Shown one piece after another: positions 35,801 through 46,421 of a DNA stretch of 64,000 nt. Both the position numbers and the translations under genes were made by a program. Below the pieces are notes generated by a model. It was not told where the DNA came from and did not search any database. It worked only from the letters and a program-made list of their open reading frames with translations. The stretch is taken from assembly GCA_013400115.1 (NCBI GenBank), contig VXBP01007107.1, positions 496,001 to 560,000 on the forward strand, read 5' to 3'. Source of the DNA: Rhinopomastus cyanomelas (Eukaryota; Chordata; Aves; Bucerotiformes; Rhinopomastidae). The first letter of the stretch is position 1; every line of letters starts with the position of its first letter.

Positions 35801-38800
35801 TCATATTCTTAAATGACAGTTGGGCCTACCTATAAAATGTATTTATTGTAACTAGAGGCATTGAAATCAGCCACTGAAGTGACATACGTCCTATATGTAT
35901 CCTATTACCTATAACCTATATTGCAGGCCTGACCACAAAAATCTTCACATTGGTATTTTCAGCTGTTATTTCCAGAGTTACCAGCACAAGAAAAGTGCAA
36001 AGGATGGTCCCAACTGCAAAGCATATTTAACACTCATTGACAGAACATTTGTTTGATCACTGTGTGGAGATGAGTTGAACCCTGTTGAACTTTTATACTG
36101 GATTGCTAAGTACTGTCTGTTCTCATATGAGATGGAAACCTTTAACTGAGAATGCAAACACTTTGAAATACAGTATTGAATTTTAGATATTTTTCTGTGT
36201 CTGAACATTAATGAGCCCCACGTGAAGAGACAGGGAAAGCAGAGAACACACAGGAGCAACACTAGCAGGAATGAATAAACACACCACCTCCATTGCAGCA
36301 GCACCAGCACCTACCCTGGAAAACCAGATGTGGTTTGTTTGCCTTCTAGTGGCTTGATTATAGAATAGCTTCAGCCAAGAATAGGTCTTGCAAAAGACAT
36401 AAAAGTGAAACTGAGACATTCGCTCTCAAACACTATTACTGTAACAAGTTCTGAAATGTCAAGATGCCTTTGGTGGGAAACATCTGTGAAATGCTACATG
36501 CTGCATGAAGATGTGTAAGGACTTCAGCTGCAGTACACGTGAATGAAGCAGATCTAGAGAACCATGATTTCAAAAGAAAAAATATTTTTCAAAGTAGATG
36601 TGGCATCCCTGGAAGCAGTGACTTTTCATTCAAGCAACTACATTATTATGTTTTGAAAACGCTGACACAGCTGCATCTTGGAAAGAGTGGTCTCCGGGGA
36701 GCTGCTCCACTTAGTGTGGGACAGGTCCTCCCTGGTGCAACTTGCTCTGCTGAATATAGCAAAAAAAAGACTGGGTGTGCTTTAAAATTCATAAAATAAT
36801 ATGAAATGACCTTCACAGACTTCTCTTATTTCCTCCTGGTATATTTGAGACTACGGATATAGGCAAGGACTGTACTGCTCTATGGGCAGAGTGTAACACA
36901 GACAGCCCTGCTCCTGATAATATTAGGGGTGTAAACTCAGGTGCTTTTGTTTTCTTTAACAAAGCCACACTGATTTGCATTACTGCTCTGGGATAGATCA
37001 TGGCAATATACAAAGCAGTAATGTATAAACTTGAACCTTCTATGATGTGATATCTTAATGTGCATTAAACAGCTTCTCGCAGTGAATGAAAACTACTGTA
37101 ATAGTGTGAATGTGTGTTTTTTCGGGTTTTAAAACTTTTTTACTCCTTAACCATCTAAACTGTTTGAATTTACTAGATGTCTTTTTTTACTTGTTCTTGC
37201 TAAGAAGTGTAAACTCATTCATTTTTACTGGCAGGTTTTGGGACAGTGTGACCTCCCCCGGGACAGTCTTTTGTCTGCCAGGGTGCTTTCATATCTCACT
37301 GTTCTTTTTTCTCTCCACTCTGAAGCACTAGTGACTGTCTCTGTGCTAGCTGGACTAAATTAGTCTGCACTCTTCTGAACCATTCTGCTGAAAGCTGAAG
37401 GCTTACCAGAAATCTCTGCTGCTTATATGCTGTTCTACTAAATTTAAATGGGTCAGAAACTCTCACCATGCTGTCACAAAAGCTATTTTTAAAGTTAATA
37501 CAGCTCAGAGCTGGATTAATGAGCACACATCCCTCTCATTGTGCATGAGCTCAGAATGGTCCAGCAGGAAATCGTGCCCTTGGCAAGCGCACATGAGGAG
37601 CATCTTTCTGTGTCAATGCTATGACCACCTGTTCACATGGCCTAGTGCCCTTCGGCGACGTGGTCAGACAGCTGACTTTGGGTGCTTCCTAAAAGCAAGG
37701 ACAGGTTTGGAGACATACAAGGAATAGCACTGTAAATGCCAGCTCTTCAGCAGTCCTGCATGTGACTGCATCAGTAGCACATGACCGATTTTTTTTCACT
37801 ATTTGTATGTTACTAAAAGTGTTTAAGAGCTGTCAAGAATATAGAAGATCTGGCATATATTTCTAGATGCCAAAAATACATATGATCTGCAATGGGAGAA
37901 AACAGGAAGGAAGAACACAGATAACTGGATTCTTCCTGTATCAATACCAATTTTATTAATAATTGCCACAGATCAGAAAAATTTTGGTTTTCTGGGGTTT
38001 CTTCCTCAATATAGAAAAACTTTTCATGTATATGTAATGGATTTTGTTTAGATGGGATACACACTCCAGCCTTTAGTGTTCATGTACTGCCTAGAAGCCC
38101 CACATTGCTGCACAAAGACAATTCCCAAGTAACCTGCAGTTGTCTCTTGTGTCGGGTGGAAGCAATGATATGCAACAGAAATACTTGCTGTAGTTAGAGT
38201 AAGACAATGTAATTTTGCAACAATATCTGGACATCCAATTGTCATTCACTGTAATGTTCATTTTACTCTTGAAAAATACCATCTACCAAAATTACCATGA
38301 GAAACAGAGAAATTTACCTTTTAATTTCATTTCTGCCTTAACCTGAAAAAGAAATTGGTCTCAATAATGAAGATCAAAAGAGAAATTAAGCTCCAGAGAA
38401 GAAAAATATATGTCTTTAAGCGTGTTTCCAAAAAATAAGTCCTGCCTGTTTATTCTCTTATCATGTGCTGATAGACGTAACTCATAACAATTTGTGCAGA
38501 GTCATTTCTGGACACGAATGCAGATACATTGATGGCTTCTGGCTGGACATCACACTAAGAAAAATCATGTTTGTTGGAAATACAGCTGTCTTAATGCACT
38601 AAACCAAAGACTTTTCAAGTAGCAAACTGCAATTGAATGAAGACAACTACAAATTAAGATGGTATGCTCTATCTTAAGAACAATTAAGAAACTGAAAATA
38701 ACAGTTTGACTCATCTACATGAATGATCGAGTTATAATTTCACATGATTTTACATGTCACGTTCAAGCAGCAGCATTATTTTTTCATTATTTCTTTGTGG

Positions 38801-39480
38801 AAGTGTCCTGTTCAAAAACTGAACTTCTTGTTCCTAGTTAACTAGTCAGATTAACGAAACATAAGATTCCTTTTAGTGCAATTACAAGCTAGATTATTTT
38901 ACTTACACAGACATTGTCAAATCAAACTCTTTAATGAAGAACACTATACCTGTAGTCTCTTGACTCACACGTCAATGGTTATGAAGTGTCACTTCCATAC
39001 AATATTCCAAGTTCTTTGATATGTCTTCTACAAAGCCTATTCATGTTCTGCAGGTTGTCTCATGCTTCTGCAGTCAAAGTCTCTTGGTCACTGGAGCTCT
39101 CTTTGTCCATAGATGTCCTCACGGAGAGGGCATGGCCATAGAAGATTTTAAGCTCAGAATACCGTGGCAGTAGTGAAATAGAATGAACTGGTCATTACAA
39201 ATGTATGAGCAACAGACCCTGAAGGCTTTCAGCTACATTACAAATTTCATTTTGTCCTTATTTTGAAAATGTATTCACAGACAGACATGTGCTCAGGCAC
39301 AAGTAAAGGACCTAAAATTTCTGAATTAAGGACAAATCATCATGCAGCAATAGGAAAAGACCTAAAATAGCTGTATTTTGCCAAAATTGTGGTTACTTTT
39401 ATGTGACTGTTCTGGAAATATCAAAGAAGGAAATAGGAATTGGAAAGTCTGCACATGGACTCTGGGGACTGTTAAAATAG
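35801..39480. other. Unique DNA carrying one copy of a 37-bp exact repeat
   Basis: No gene recognised. The only structured feature is the 37-bp segment at 37230-37266 (listed separately). Confidence 0.4.
37230..37266. repeat. 37-bp exact copy of part of the LTR-like block
   Basis: These 37 bases are identical to 40731-40767; identity stops abruptly on both sides and I saw no convincing extended similarity in the flanks. The segment contains TGTGACCTCCCCCGGGACAG. It has an AG just before GTTTTGGGACAG in both places, but only the 40.7-kb copy is followed by GT. Confidence 0.95.
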
Positions 39481-39599
39481 TGTTGTGGGTTCAAGACCAC
39501 AATTTAAGATAAAGGAAAAGAAAACAAAGCAGTCAGGTCTTGATGACATCTCGGATAAATTTGCCAGACAATGGATAGCTTAGGGAAAATGGAAAAGGG

Positions 39600-39605
39600 T
39601 TTATT
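39600..39605 (-). promoter_or_regulatory. Candidate LTR polyadenylation signal
   Basis: AATAAA on the minus strand, downstream of the TATA-like box and about 120 bp before the 3' edge of the proposed LTR. Confidence 0.4.
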
Positions 39606-40695
39606 AACTCCATAACTGTGTACAGAAAGGAAGAAAAGGTTAAGCAAGTTAGTGCACAAACTAGGCACTGTGTCACAAATGCTATCACACATTCTGAGAA
39701 AAATACAGTGGGAGGTAACTATTGTTTGGGCTTTGGGTCTTTTTTCACATCAGAGATCTGGGGGGAAAGATCATGTCAGTAAAGTAGAGACGAGTCCCAC
39801 CACCCTCTCTATTATTCATGCATCACCCCCATCTGCGGTACAGCAAGACCCAAACTGTTTGCAGATGGTGAATTCTTCAGTTCTTCAGTGTAGCTTCTCC
39901 AGCTCAACGCTCTGGGGATGCCCTGATTCCTCAGCACCTGAACTGCATCCCTCGGTGCAGGAGACGTGCTTTCAGACAAAGAACCCAGACTCTGTCTTTC
40001 ATGCCCAAGGTTTAAAGTCCTTCTGCTTTCTTCAGCTAAGAACGAAGGAATTCTCCCCGAATACTTAAGCACCCCCAGTCTTTTCTCAGCGGCAGAAATG
40101 ACAAACAGTCTCTCTTCCTGCTCATCAGTCTCTCTAAAAAGCCGTGCGCATGGCCTCGACCGCACGGCTGCGTCAGCAGGGCCACCCCCCACCACTCTCA
40201 GCACGTGGCCGAGAGGGTTTTCCAGGACTCTCTGTTCTCCTCTCTCCTCCTGTCTCAGCTCCAGGAGGAAGAAAGAGGAATACCCCTGCTCACCAAGATG
40301 CTGAAGGGCTGATCCGTGGGGGGGATGGTGATGGTAAATCTACACCAAAGTTTTGCTTCTTCTGGTCCTTGGCCAGGATCACACGGCGTCAGGTCCAGGC
40401 CAGGGGAGAGCAGTGTGGAGCTGCTGTATCTTCTCCCTGCAGTGGCGGGGCTGCAGCGGTGGGACCGGGGTCCTCTGGGAGCCACTGGAAGCCTCAGCAA
40501 GTCATTGCTGGTGCCAGGTCATCCTCCTCCACCCTGCCTTTTACAGGAGAGGAGAGGACCTGGTGCACATCCTCCCTCCCATTTCCGATGAGGAAAACTG
40601 GGGAGGGAGCTTCTGGAAGCCGTGGCCAAGCTGCCTTCCCAACCTCCAGGGTTAGCACAGCCTCAGCAAAAGAGGCAGGACTTAGACCACTGTGG

Positions 40696-40704
40696 CCTTT
40701 TATG
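40696..40704 (-). promoter_or_regulatory. TATA-like box in the LTR
   Basis: CATAAAAGG on the minus strand, about 163 bp inside the proposed U3 end. It is the expected core promoter position if the LTR assignment is right. Confidence 0.4.
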
Positions 40705-40730
40705 TGCTAACTCCTAGCTACACACCTTAG

Positions 40731-40767
40731 GGCAGGTTTTGGGACAGTGTGACCTCCCCCGGGACAG
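40731..40767. repeat. 37-bp exact repeat, copy within the LTR-like block
   Basis: Identical to 37230-37266. On the minus strand it sits between the proposed U3 end and the TATA-like box. It contains AGGTCACACTGTCCC, with an AGGTCA nuclear-receptor-type half-site and the 7-mer CTGTCCC twice. Confidence 0.95.
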
Positions 40768-40804
40768 GTAACTGGGGGGAGTCCTCTGGGAGTGACATAA
40801 CTTT

Positions 40805-41287
40805 TTGTTCTTCACGAAAGCACAGATGTGCACATCTGAAAATTCTGGTAATTTTCAAACTGCAACATATAGGACTTACACTGACCCGAGAGGTGATCGT
40901 GTTGTAATAACTCAAAAGCGAGTCCAACACATGCCTAGGTCTATCAGTCTGTGCATACTTCAAGGAAATACTGTGATTGGATATGTGATACTTTCTTTTA
41001 ACAAGCTCAGCATCAATGCCAGTGTCTCCACAGCCTTTCTGTACTTTCATGTATCCAGTGTTAAGGAATATTTTAGAGCTAACTCTGGTAAGAAGGGTGT
41101 TGCTGTGCTTCCACTTCCATCCAGATTAAAAAGAATTGCCTTGAGGTTTTGTGGTCAGAAACATTTTGTGTTTGACAGAAGGATCACAGTAAGACCCTTC
41201 AACAAACTGGAGTTGCACACTCCTTGGGGGAAAACAGAGAAAGAAAGAATGAATTACATGCTAATCAAATTCATGGAAAATGACTGA
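40805..41287 (+). CDS. Unrecognised open frame of 160 codons (low confidence)
   Basis: One of the longer stop-free stretches outside the CR1 copies, starting from an ATT or other non-canonical context near 40805 and ending at a TGA at 41285-41287. The predicted product is basic in its second half (RLKRIALRFC, then TEKERMNYMLIKF), with no signal peptide, repeated motif or family that I recognise. Its first 20 codons overlap the proposed right end of the LTR, which argues against a conserved gene start there. There is no visible Kozak context, CpG island or polyadenylation signal to support a gene. It could be a chance frame, part of an unrecognised exon, or a remnant of a mobile element. I would treat it as hypothetical. 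Confidence 0.15.
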   Translation: MFFTKAQMCTSENSGNFQTATYRTYTDPRGDRVVITQKRVQHMPRSISLCILQGNTVIGYVILSFNKLSINASVSTAFLYFHVSSVKEYFRANSGKKGVAVLPLPSRLKRIALRFCGQKHFVFDRRITVRPFNKLELHTPWGKTEKERMNYMLIKFMEND

Positions 41288-43586
41288 GTTTTAGAGAAAA
41301 TAAGTAGGGCAGTATGTTAGGCAGCCGGGTATCAATAATTCCCACTGTCTGTCTGCACCAGCTGCTAAATCTCCCTGGTTAGATAGCTGGCCAGCCTGGG
41401 TCTTTTCCAGTGTATGTTAAGATAATCTGCATTTCTAAGAGAATCATGATCCTTCACGAGTTGGCTTCCAGTCAGAAGCCAAGTCATGACATTGAAGAAG
41501 GGTGCTTTGGAGTTCACAACAGACATTTTGCACCAGGTTATGGTATTTTTGTCTGGAAAGGAAGATGCATTGGAGGATAAACTAAAGACAAGGTAAACTC
41601 TGAACACTTGAACTAATAAAATATTCATGACCCTAATAAATTTTGTCTGATCTGCCACTGTAGCCACAGAATCAGGACAACTAGGAGACAAATATGTGTA
41701 AAATGTTACAGACCTCTCTGTGAAATATAAGAGGCTGGAATGGATCTCAGATGTCTTTTGTTCTGGTTCAAAAGGCAAAGCATTTCCTATTCTCAGTTTT
41801 TATAGTCCTATCTATCACTGGCTGATAGCATCCTTGGGACATACCCTGAGTCAGAGCTCCTTTTAACTCCCTCTCATGGCCTGAAAAGAAATGTCTGCTG
41901 AGCCTGTCCACTAGGTCTTGCAAATACAGCAGAAATTACCCCCAAATCAGTGGTTTCTTCTCACCAAAGCTTAGTTGAAAAGTCAGTCCCTGCCTCAGCT
42001 CTCGTGTAGTACACAAGCAGGGACAAAGAATGTCCTTGGAACATTAACAAGAAACACAAAGCTCCAGGAACCTATTTGTAACAGAGTTTTAGAAGCAATA
42101 TCTATCAACATTATTAGTTTTCCTAAAAGGTGCCAAGCATTACTAGCGTCAGGCTAAGCTGAAGCTTTGGAGTTGTTCTTAAGATCTGTGGTCCTGAAGA
42201 GTTTCTGGAGAAAGGTTCCAGAACTGGAAAGATATCTAAGAGAAGTCTTGTATGCAGATTTGACACCAGTCTTCTGGTTGCTTAAATAATAATCAAGTAA
42301 GGGAACAAATAAAAAATAAATGTTTAAAAGGAATTTCCAAACAACAAGGAGGATGATCACTACAGCTGCACACCAGTGTGACAACACTGATGCTTTTCCA
42401 TGCAAGCGCAGCATAAAATTGCCACCTGATTTGTCTAGATTCCATTATTTTTATCCAATATTCTTATTAAAGGGTATTTTTAAATTTCTAAACATGTTAT
42501 CAACCTCTCAGAGAGCTAGAATTTTAACAAGTCTTGGAGGCAAAAGCCTTTCACTCTTGGTACATGTTTGTGTAGTTACAGTGTGTTTGCAGTTCACACT
42601 TGGAATACAAAACCCCACAGATCTCACCATCCAGAGAGGGCTGCAAAAGCTGAGAAAATCAAAGAGAAACTTGAAAAGTGTTTGATTTCTTTGGATATTA
42701 AGAAAAGATTGAGAGCAAGCTGCTGTCTACCCAACCCCATGTGGACACTGGGAGTATGTTTTACTTGACTATGGACTGCCATCTGATGGCTGCAGCTAAT
42801 AATGCTAAAGGAGGCAGAAATTCACCTTTAAAAAAACATCTAGCTCAAGAAAACACAGATAGGACCTCAGATAATAACGCTGGATGGATTTCAGATGACT
42901 GGTGATTTAGAGTTAAAATTAATTTTTTATATATTATTTCTTGTTTACAATAGCATCACTCTGAAAGGTTTTTCACTGCAGCAAAGCAAGTGTAGAGAAT
43001 TCCAATGTTGCTTTATAGATCAGCTGTGATTTAAGCTGAATTTTCCAGGATTCTTGAAGCTCATGCATGTCCAGCTGTCTGACAATTTTTCTGGAAAAGA
43101 ACACAATTTCCTCTAGCTACCTGCGTTTAGTGACCTGTCATTGGCATGTAAAGGAAGATCTCTCATAACAGCAAGAATATGAGGCTCCCAGCTAACAGCG
43201 GCAGCCCTGTTACCAGAAATTAGGGCTCTTTGAGAAGTAGACGTGTCTTCTCCTTCCCAGACTGAAATGTGAAGTAGTTCAGTGCTGAAGAAGCTGAAAT
43301 AAACTGTTGATTAGCTTTCCATTTGTAGCTAAAATCTAAAGGAAAGTCTAGCACACTGGGGAAAAGCCTCAACTGTTTTGAAAATAAAATGTCTGTTAAG
43401 GTAAAAAAATATTCAGGTTAAATGTGTTATTCAGAATGATTTTGTTGCAAAATGCTTCATCACAGTTCTTTCAGCCTCTAATTGTTCAAGTAAAATGCGG
43501 GATGTCCGTGACTGATATCAGCATACCATATGCTCTCACTTGAGCAAAATGCTTGTGATGCTTACTCTAAATTCTAAACTCTAAGA
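41288..43586. other. Unique DNA
   Basis: No gene or repeat supported. A 137-codon minus frame (41365-41778) and a 121-codon plus frame (42320-42685) show no recognisable motif and no paired splice signals that I could support. Confidence 0.35.
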
Positions 43587-43858
43587 GGGCCAACAGCATC
43601 CTGGGGTGGATCAGACCAGGGGTGGTTATCAGATCAAGAGAGGTTCTTCTCCTCCTCTACTCTGTCCTAGTGAGACCACACCTGGAGTATTGTGTCCAGT
43701 TCTGGGCTCCTCAGTTCAAAAGGGATGTGGAGCTTCTGGAGAGAGTTCAGTGTAGGGCAACAAAGATGATAAGAGAGGTGGAACACCTCCCTTATGAGGA
43801 GAGGTTGAGGGAGCTGGGTCTCTTTAGCTTGGAGAAGAGGAGACTGAGGGGTGACCTC
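43587..43858 (+). mobile_element. CR1 ORF2 C-terminal fragment lacking its 3' end, stopped at an N
   Basis: Well-preserved plus-strand CR1: CAACAGCATCCTGGGGTGG, then the frame VIRSREVLLLLYSVLVRPHL, and RLRELGLFSLEKRRLRGDL. In an intact element another 300-400 bp of ORF2 end, 3' UTR and ATTCTATG tail would follow. Here homology ends exactly at the single undetermined base at 43859, and the next bases (TGACAATTGGAG) are not CR1. Confidence 0.92.
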
Positions 43859-43859
43859 N
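43859..43859. other. Undetermined base (N), likely assembly join
   Basis: The only N in the window. It coincides with an abrupt end of CR1 homology, so it probably marks a contig join or an unresolved indel and not a simple base ambiguity. Confidence 0.75.
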
Positions 43860-45176
43860 TGACAATTGGAGTACAATTTCACGTGCGTTTAGAGAGGTAA
43901 TGCTTCCCTCTGGAAGAAAAGTTCACGTTTTGGCCACCAGAGGGCCTCCTTACACCGGAAAGCTGCCGAGGCAAAGCTATAACGCTTTTCCTTTACTTGG
44001 TTTGCCAAACACTCAGTTAATGAGAAAAGTGACCGAATTTAAAAATTGTATTGGTTCTGACTGTACAAAATTTTGACTTTAGATATATTGTGTTTTATTA
44101 AGGGTTACATTTGAGAAATGCTCCCAGCAGCACATTTTTCATATTCGTCCTCGCTCTAGTGTACCCTTGTAATTATAATTTTGCATGCTCAGTCCTAGAG
44201 TTTTCTTTAGACAACCTTCTTTTGCACCTCTGGTCTTTCCTAACACTCATGGTTGAATCTCTTGTACCATGTTTAAGGTGAGAAAAGGCTAGAGAACTCT
44301 CATATTTCATAGCATCTGTTTAATTACACATATGAATGCAAAATGTCACATCATTACCATAGTCATTATATTAGACATAGAACCACTTCATAGTCACAAA
44401 TTTTCTATTTTCAAATATTTTCTCACACTTTAATGCACTTGCATGTTATATTCAATGTATTTTAAACACCTCAAATTGTGGCAAATGTTATATCTTAAAC
44501 AGTGTTGTCAATGTAACTAAAACACGATTTGTTCCTGTTCACTTATTCACAGCAAAACATTTTTGTAGCGTGTTAAGCGATTACTTAAACATATTGATTA
44601 AAAAATAAGTTTATGTGTCTCTGAGAGCTGGTGGATCAGCACTTCTGCTCTGTCTAGACACAAGCATTTGCAAATCTCAAAATTTTAGAAACGTGTCATG
44701 CATCATATGTGACGGTTTTCCCGCTGCACATGAGTGCTGGTTGCTGGATATAACCTAATCATGTTCTATCTGTTTCCGTAGGTCTTACAAATTTTCACTA
44801 ACATCAAATCTTTCCACATAGCAGTTGTCAGATAAAAATGTCACATGAGAAAAGCAGGGCACTAGTTGCAAACAACATAAACTAAAATGTGAAAAATATA
44901 CACTGATTTCAATCACCTTTATTTTGAGATTTCCTAAAACATGAGTCTCAAGCATTTTAAATCAGTGATTTAAAATTTGAATCTGAATCTCTGAAATTTG
45001 AATCTTTAGTACTGTACTTCATTTAGTCTCTCTCTAAAGTAGAAGTGATTGATTTAAGATTTGCAGCTGAGAGTAGCAATACATATTATTTCCGAGGATA
45101 TTGTTGACTACATGATGCCTTTTTCATACTGGAAAAAAAGGACAGAGAAGCCAGAGTTTGTTGTATTCTAAGGTAC
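43860..45176. other. Unique AT-rich DNA
   Basis: No gene or interspersed repeat recognised. Confidence 0.4.
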
Positions 45177-45262
45177 AGAATCATAGAATCATTAAGGATT
45201 GGAAGGGACCTCAAAAGATCATCTAGTCCAGTCCCACGATGCTCTGTTATGATGTGGGACAC
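45177..45262 (-). mobile_element. 86-bp CR1 tail insertion with 7-bp flanking direct repeats
   Basis: AGAATCATAGAATCATTAAG and GGAAGGGACCTCAAAAGATC identify a minus-strand CR1 3' end. CR1 similarity stops around 45237. The insertion is flanked by AAGGTAC at 45170-45176 and 45263-45269, a plausible target-site duplication. The last 25 bp are not CR1-like and form an inverted repeat: GTCCCAC at 45231-45237 and GTGGGAC at 45254-45260. Confidence 0.88.
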
Positions 45263-45989
45263 AAGGTACGTAAACAATAACCACAGTATAGACTGTTGTG
45301 GTAGTGTGTTCTAAAATTAGCTGTGTTTTTTCTTTTTATGACTTTTTCCTAAGGAAAAAAATATTGAACTATTAGTTTGATTTTCAACATATTAAGGTAA
45401 CTTGAAATGGTAATTGGAGGATCTGTTTCTTCGCAGCATATTCAGTCACACGCTTTTTTCCTCTTGTACAAAGAGTTTAAGTGTAAAATTTGGTTTTCTT
45501 TGAAATAAACAGCCACTTGAGAAGTTACTTTTAAGTAAGTTTTTAATGCCCACTGGAACCAGATAATTATGTGAAAGTAATTAACATGGATTTGCTTTTG
45601 CCACTTCAACTTAAAGCCAGTGATAAAAGAACTGCCCAGTTCCTTCTCATGTATATGAAAGCAGCAAGAACAAATGATTCAACCAACTGGGTGAAACTGT
45701 AAATTAAAATGGTTTTCTCCCACATAGGAATCTACATAACCCAAATGTTCCATATTCATTCATCACCTATTTTAGTGTAAGCATTCCTTAGATATCACAC
45801 ATCTAAAGGACGACATTGAAAACAGCAAAAGGCTGAAAAGTAGTTATTTTTCTTTCAGAACATTTTACCAAATTACAAGCATGCTCTTTACTTACTCTCT
45901 CCTGAAACTACCGAGATGAGATATGATGGATGCATTTGAGTTGTTCAGTCAGATTTGCATCCGGCACGTCCATAGATGGAGGCCACTTT
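45263..45989. other. Unique DNA
   Basis: No gene or repeat recognised. Confidence 0.4.
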
Positions 45990-46421
45990 TTAAGTGATCC
46001 ATACCAGAGCTGTATGCAGGCAATGTGGGCACCAGAGCTCGAGTAGGTTTTCCAGCAGATCTGGGCCCTCCAAATCACTGTCAAATGTGTGGCAGGTACC
46101 TCTGGCCGTCCTAAATTTCAAACTCTCTGATTCTGTCAGCTCACACAGCCAACTGGTCTCATCTTGCCTCTGTATGGATAATCTCCTTCCAGCTTCTGCT
46201 AGATTTCTGTTGTCACACTGAGCCACTAATCTGAGAATGACAGCTGTGGTCTGGCTCCCGACTCCTGCGAATTTACCAGCAACTCCTCTATGGTAATTAT
46301 GGGCACCATATTCTAGGGAAAGCATCACAGAGAGCAAAATTTCTCCCATCAGCATCAGACATCTCTGCTCACCAGGGAAGCATTTTGATGGCAAGGGATG
46401 TTCTAAGTGCAGGCTATGCAA
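45990..46421 (-). CDS. Unrecognised open frame of 143 codons (low confidence)
   Basis: A stop-free minus-strand stretch of 432 nt with moderate GC content compared with its AT-rich flanks. The upstream-most in-frame start is TTG; the first ATG is about 22 codons in. The product has mixed composition with several Cys, an acidic segment (DSDLEGPDLLENLLELW) and no transmembrane segment or family I recognise. A GT dinucleotide near the 3' end (CTGGTATGG, about 46000-46008) could serve as a donor, and AG dinucleotides occur near 46410-46435. Neither splice site is strong. This could be a lone exon of an unidentified gene or a chance frame. Confidence 0.15.
   Translation of the reverse strand: MHSLHLEHPLPSKCFPGEQRCLMLMGEILLSVMLSLEYGAHNYHRGVAGKFAGVGSQTTAVILRLVAQCDNRNLAEAGRRLSIQRQDETSWLCELTESESLKFRTARGTCHTFDSDLEGPDLLENLLELWCPHCLHTALVWIT

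Larger units (their letters stand above)
39481..40867 (-). mobile_element. Probable solo LTR of an avian endogenous retrovirus
   Basis: A GC- and CpG-richer block with LTR architecture read on the minus strand. The ends are short inverted repeats TGTTG (39481-39485) and CAACA (40863-40867). The flanking pentamers AATAG (39476-39480) and TATAG (40868-40872) agree at 4 of 5 positions, like a target-site duplication. A TATA-like CATAAAAGG lies at 40696-40704 (-), and an AATAAA signal at 39600-39605 (-), about 120 bp from the end. The roughly 1.4-kb length, long GC-rich middle and TGTTGTGGGTT terminus resemble known large avian ERV LTRs. No gag, pol or env remnants are adjacent, hence solo. The right boundary could instead be near 40797. 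Open frames inside (for example 40144-40710 +) are probably a by-product of composition. Confidence 0.6.

Noticed and set aside
36183..36419. Hydrophobic minus-strand frames near 35978-36419 resembling membrane segments
   Set aside because: The two frames overlap and use TTT/CTT/TTG-rich sequence; no signal peptide context or conservation argument.
37230..37266. Interpreting the 37-bp repeat as a duplicated 32-nt micro-exon
   Set aside because: Both copies have an upstream AG, but only the 40.7-kb copy is followed by GT, and one sits inside an LTR-like block. A duplicated regulatory or repair-derived segment is simpler.
40144..40710. 188-codon plus-strand open frame, the longest in the window
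   Set aside because: It lies wholly in the GC-rich LTR-like block, where stops are rare. Other frames are open over the same bases and the product is low-complexity Ser/Gly/Pro/Arg without a motif.
41365..41778. 137-codon minus-strand open frame
   Set aside because: No recognisable family and no strong acceptor/donor pair. Considered as possible retroviral remnant next to the LTR, but no conserved motif was seen.
42320..42685. 121-codon plus-strand open frame
   Set aside because: Unrecognised composition-driven frame overlapping another open frame (42568-42768); no splice support.
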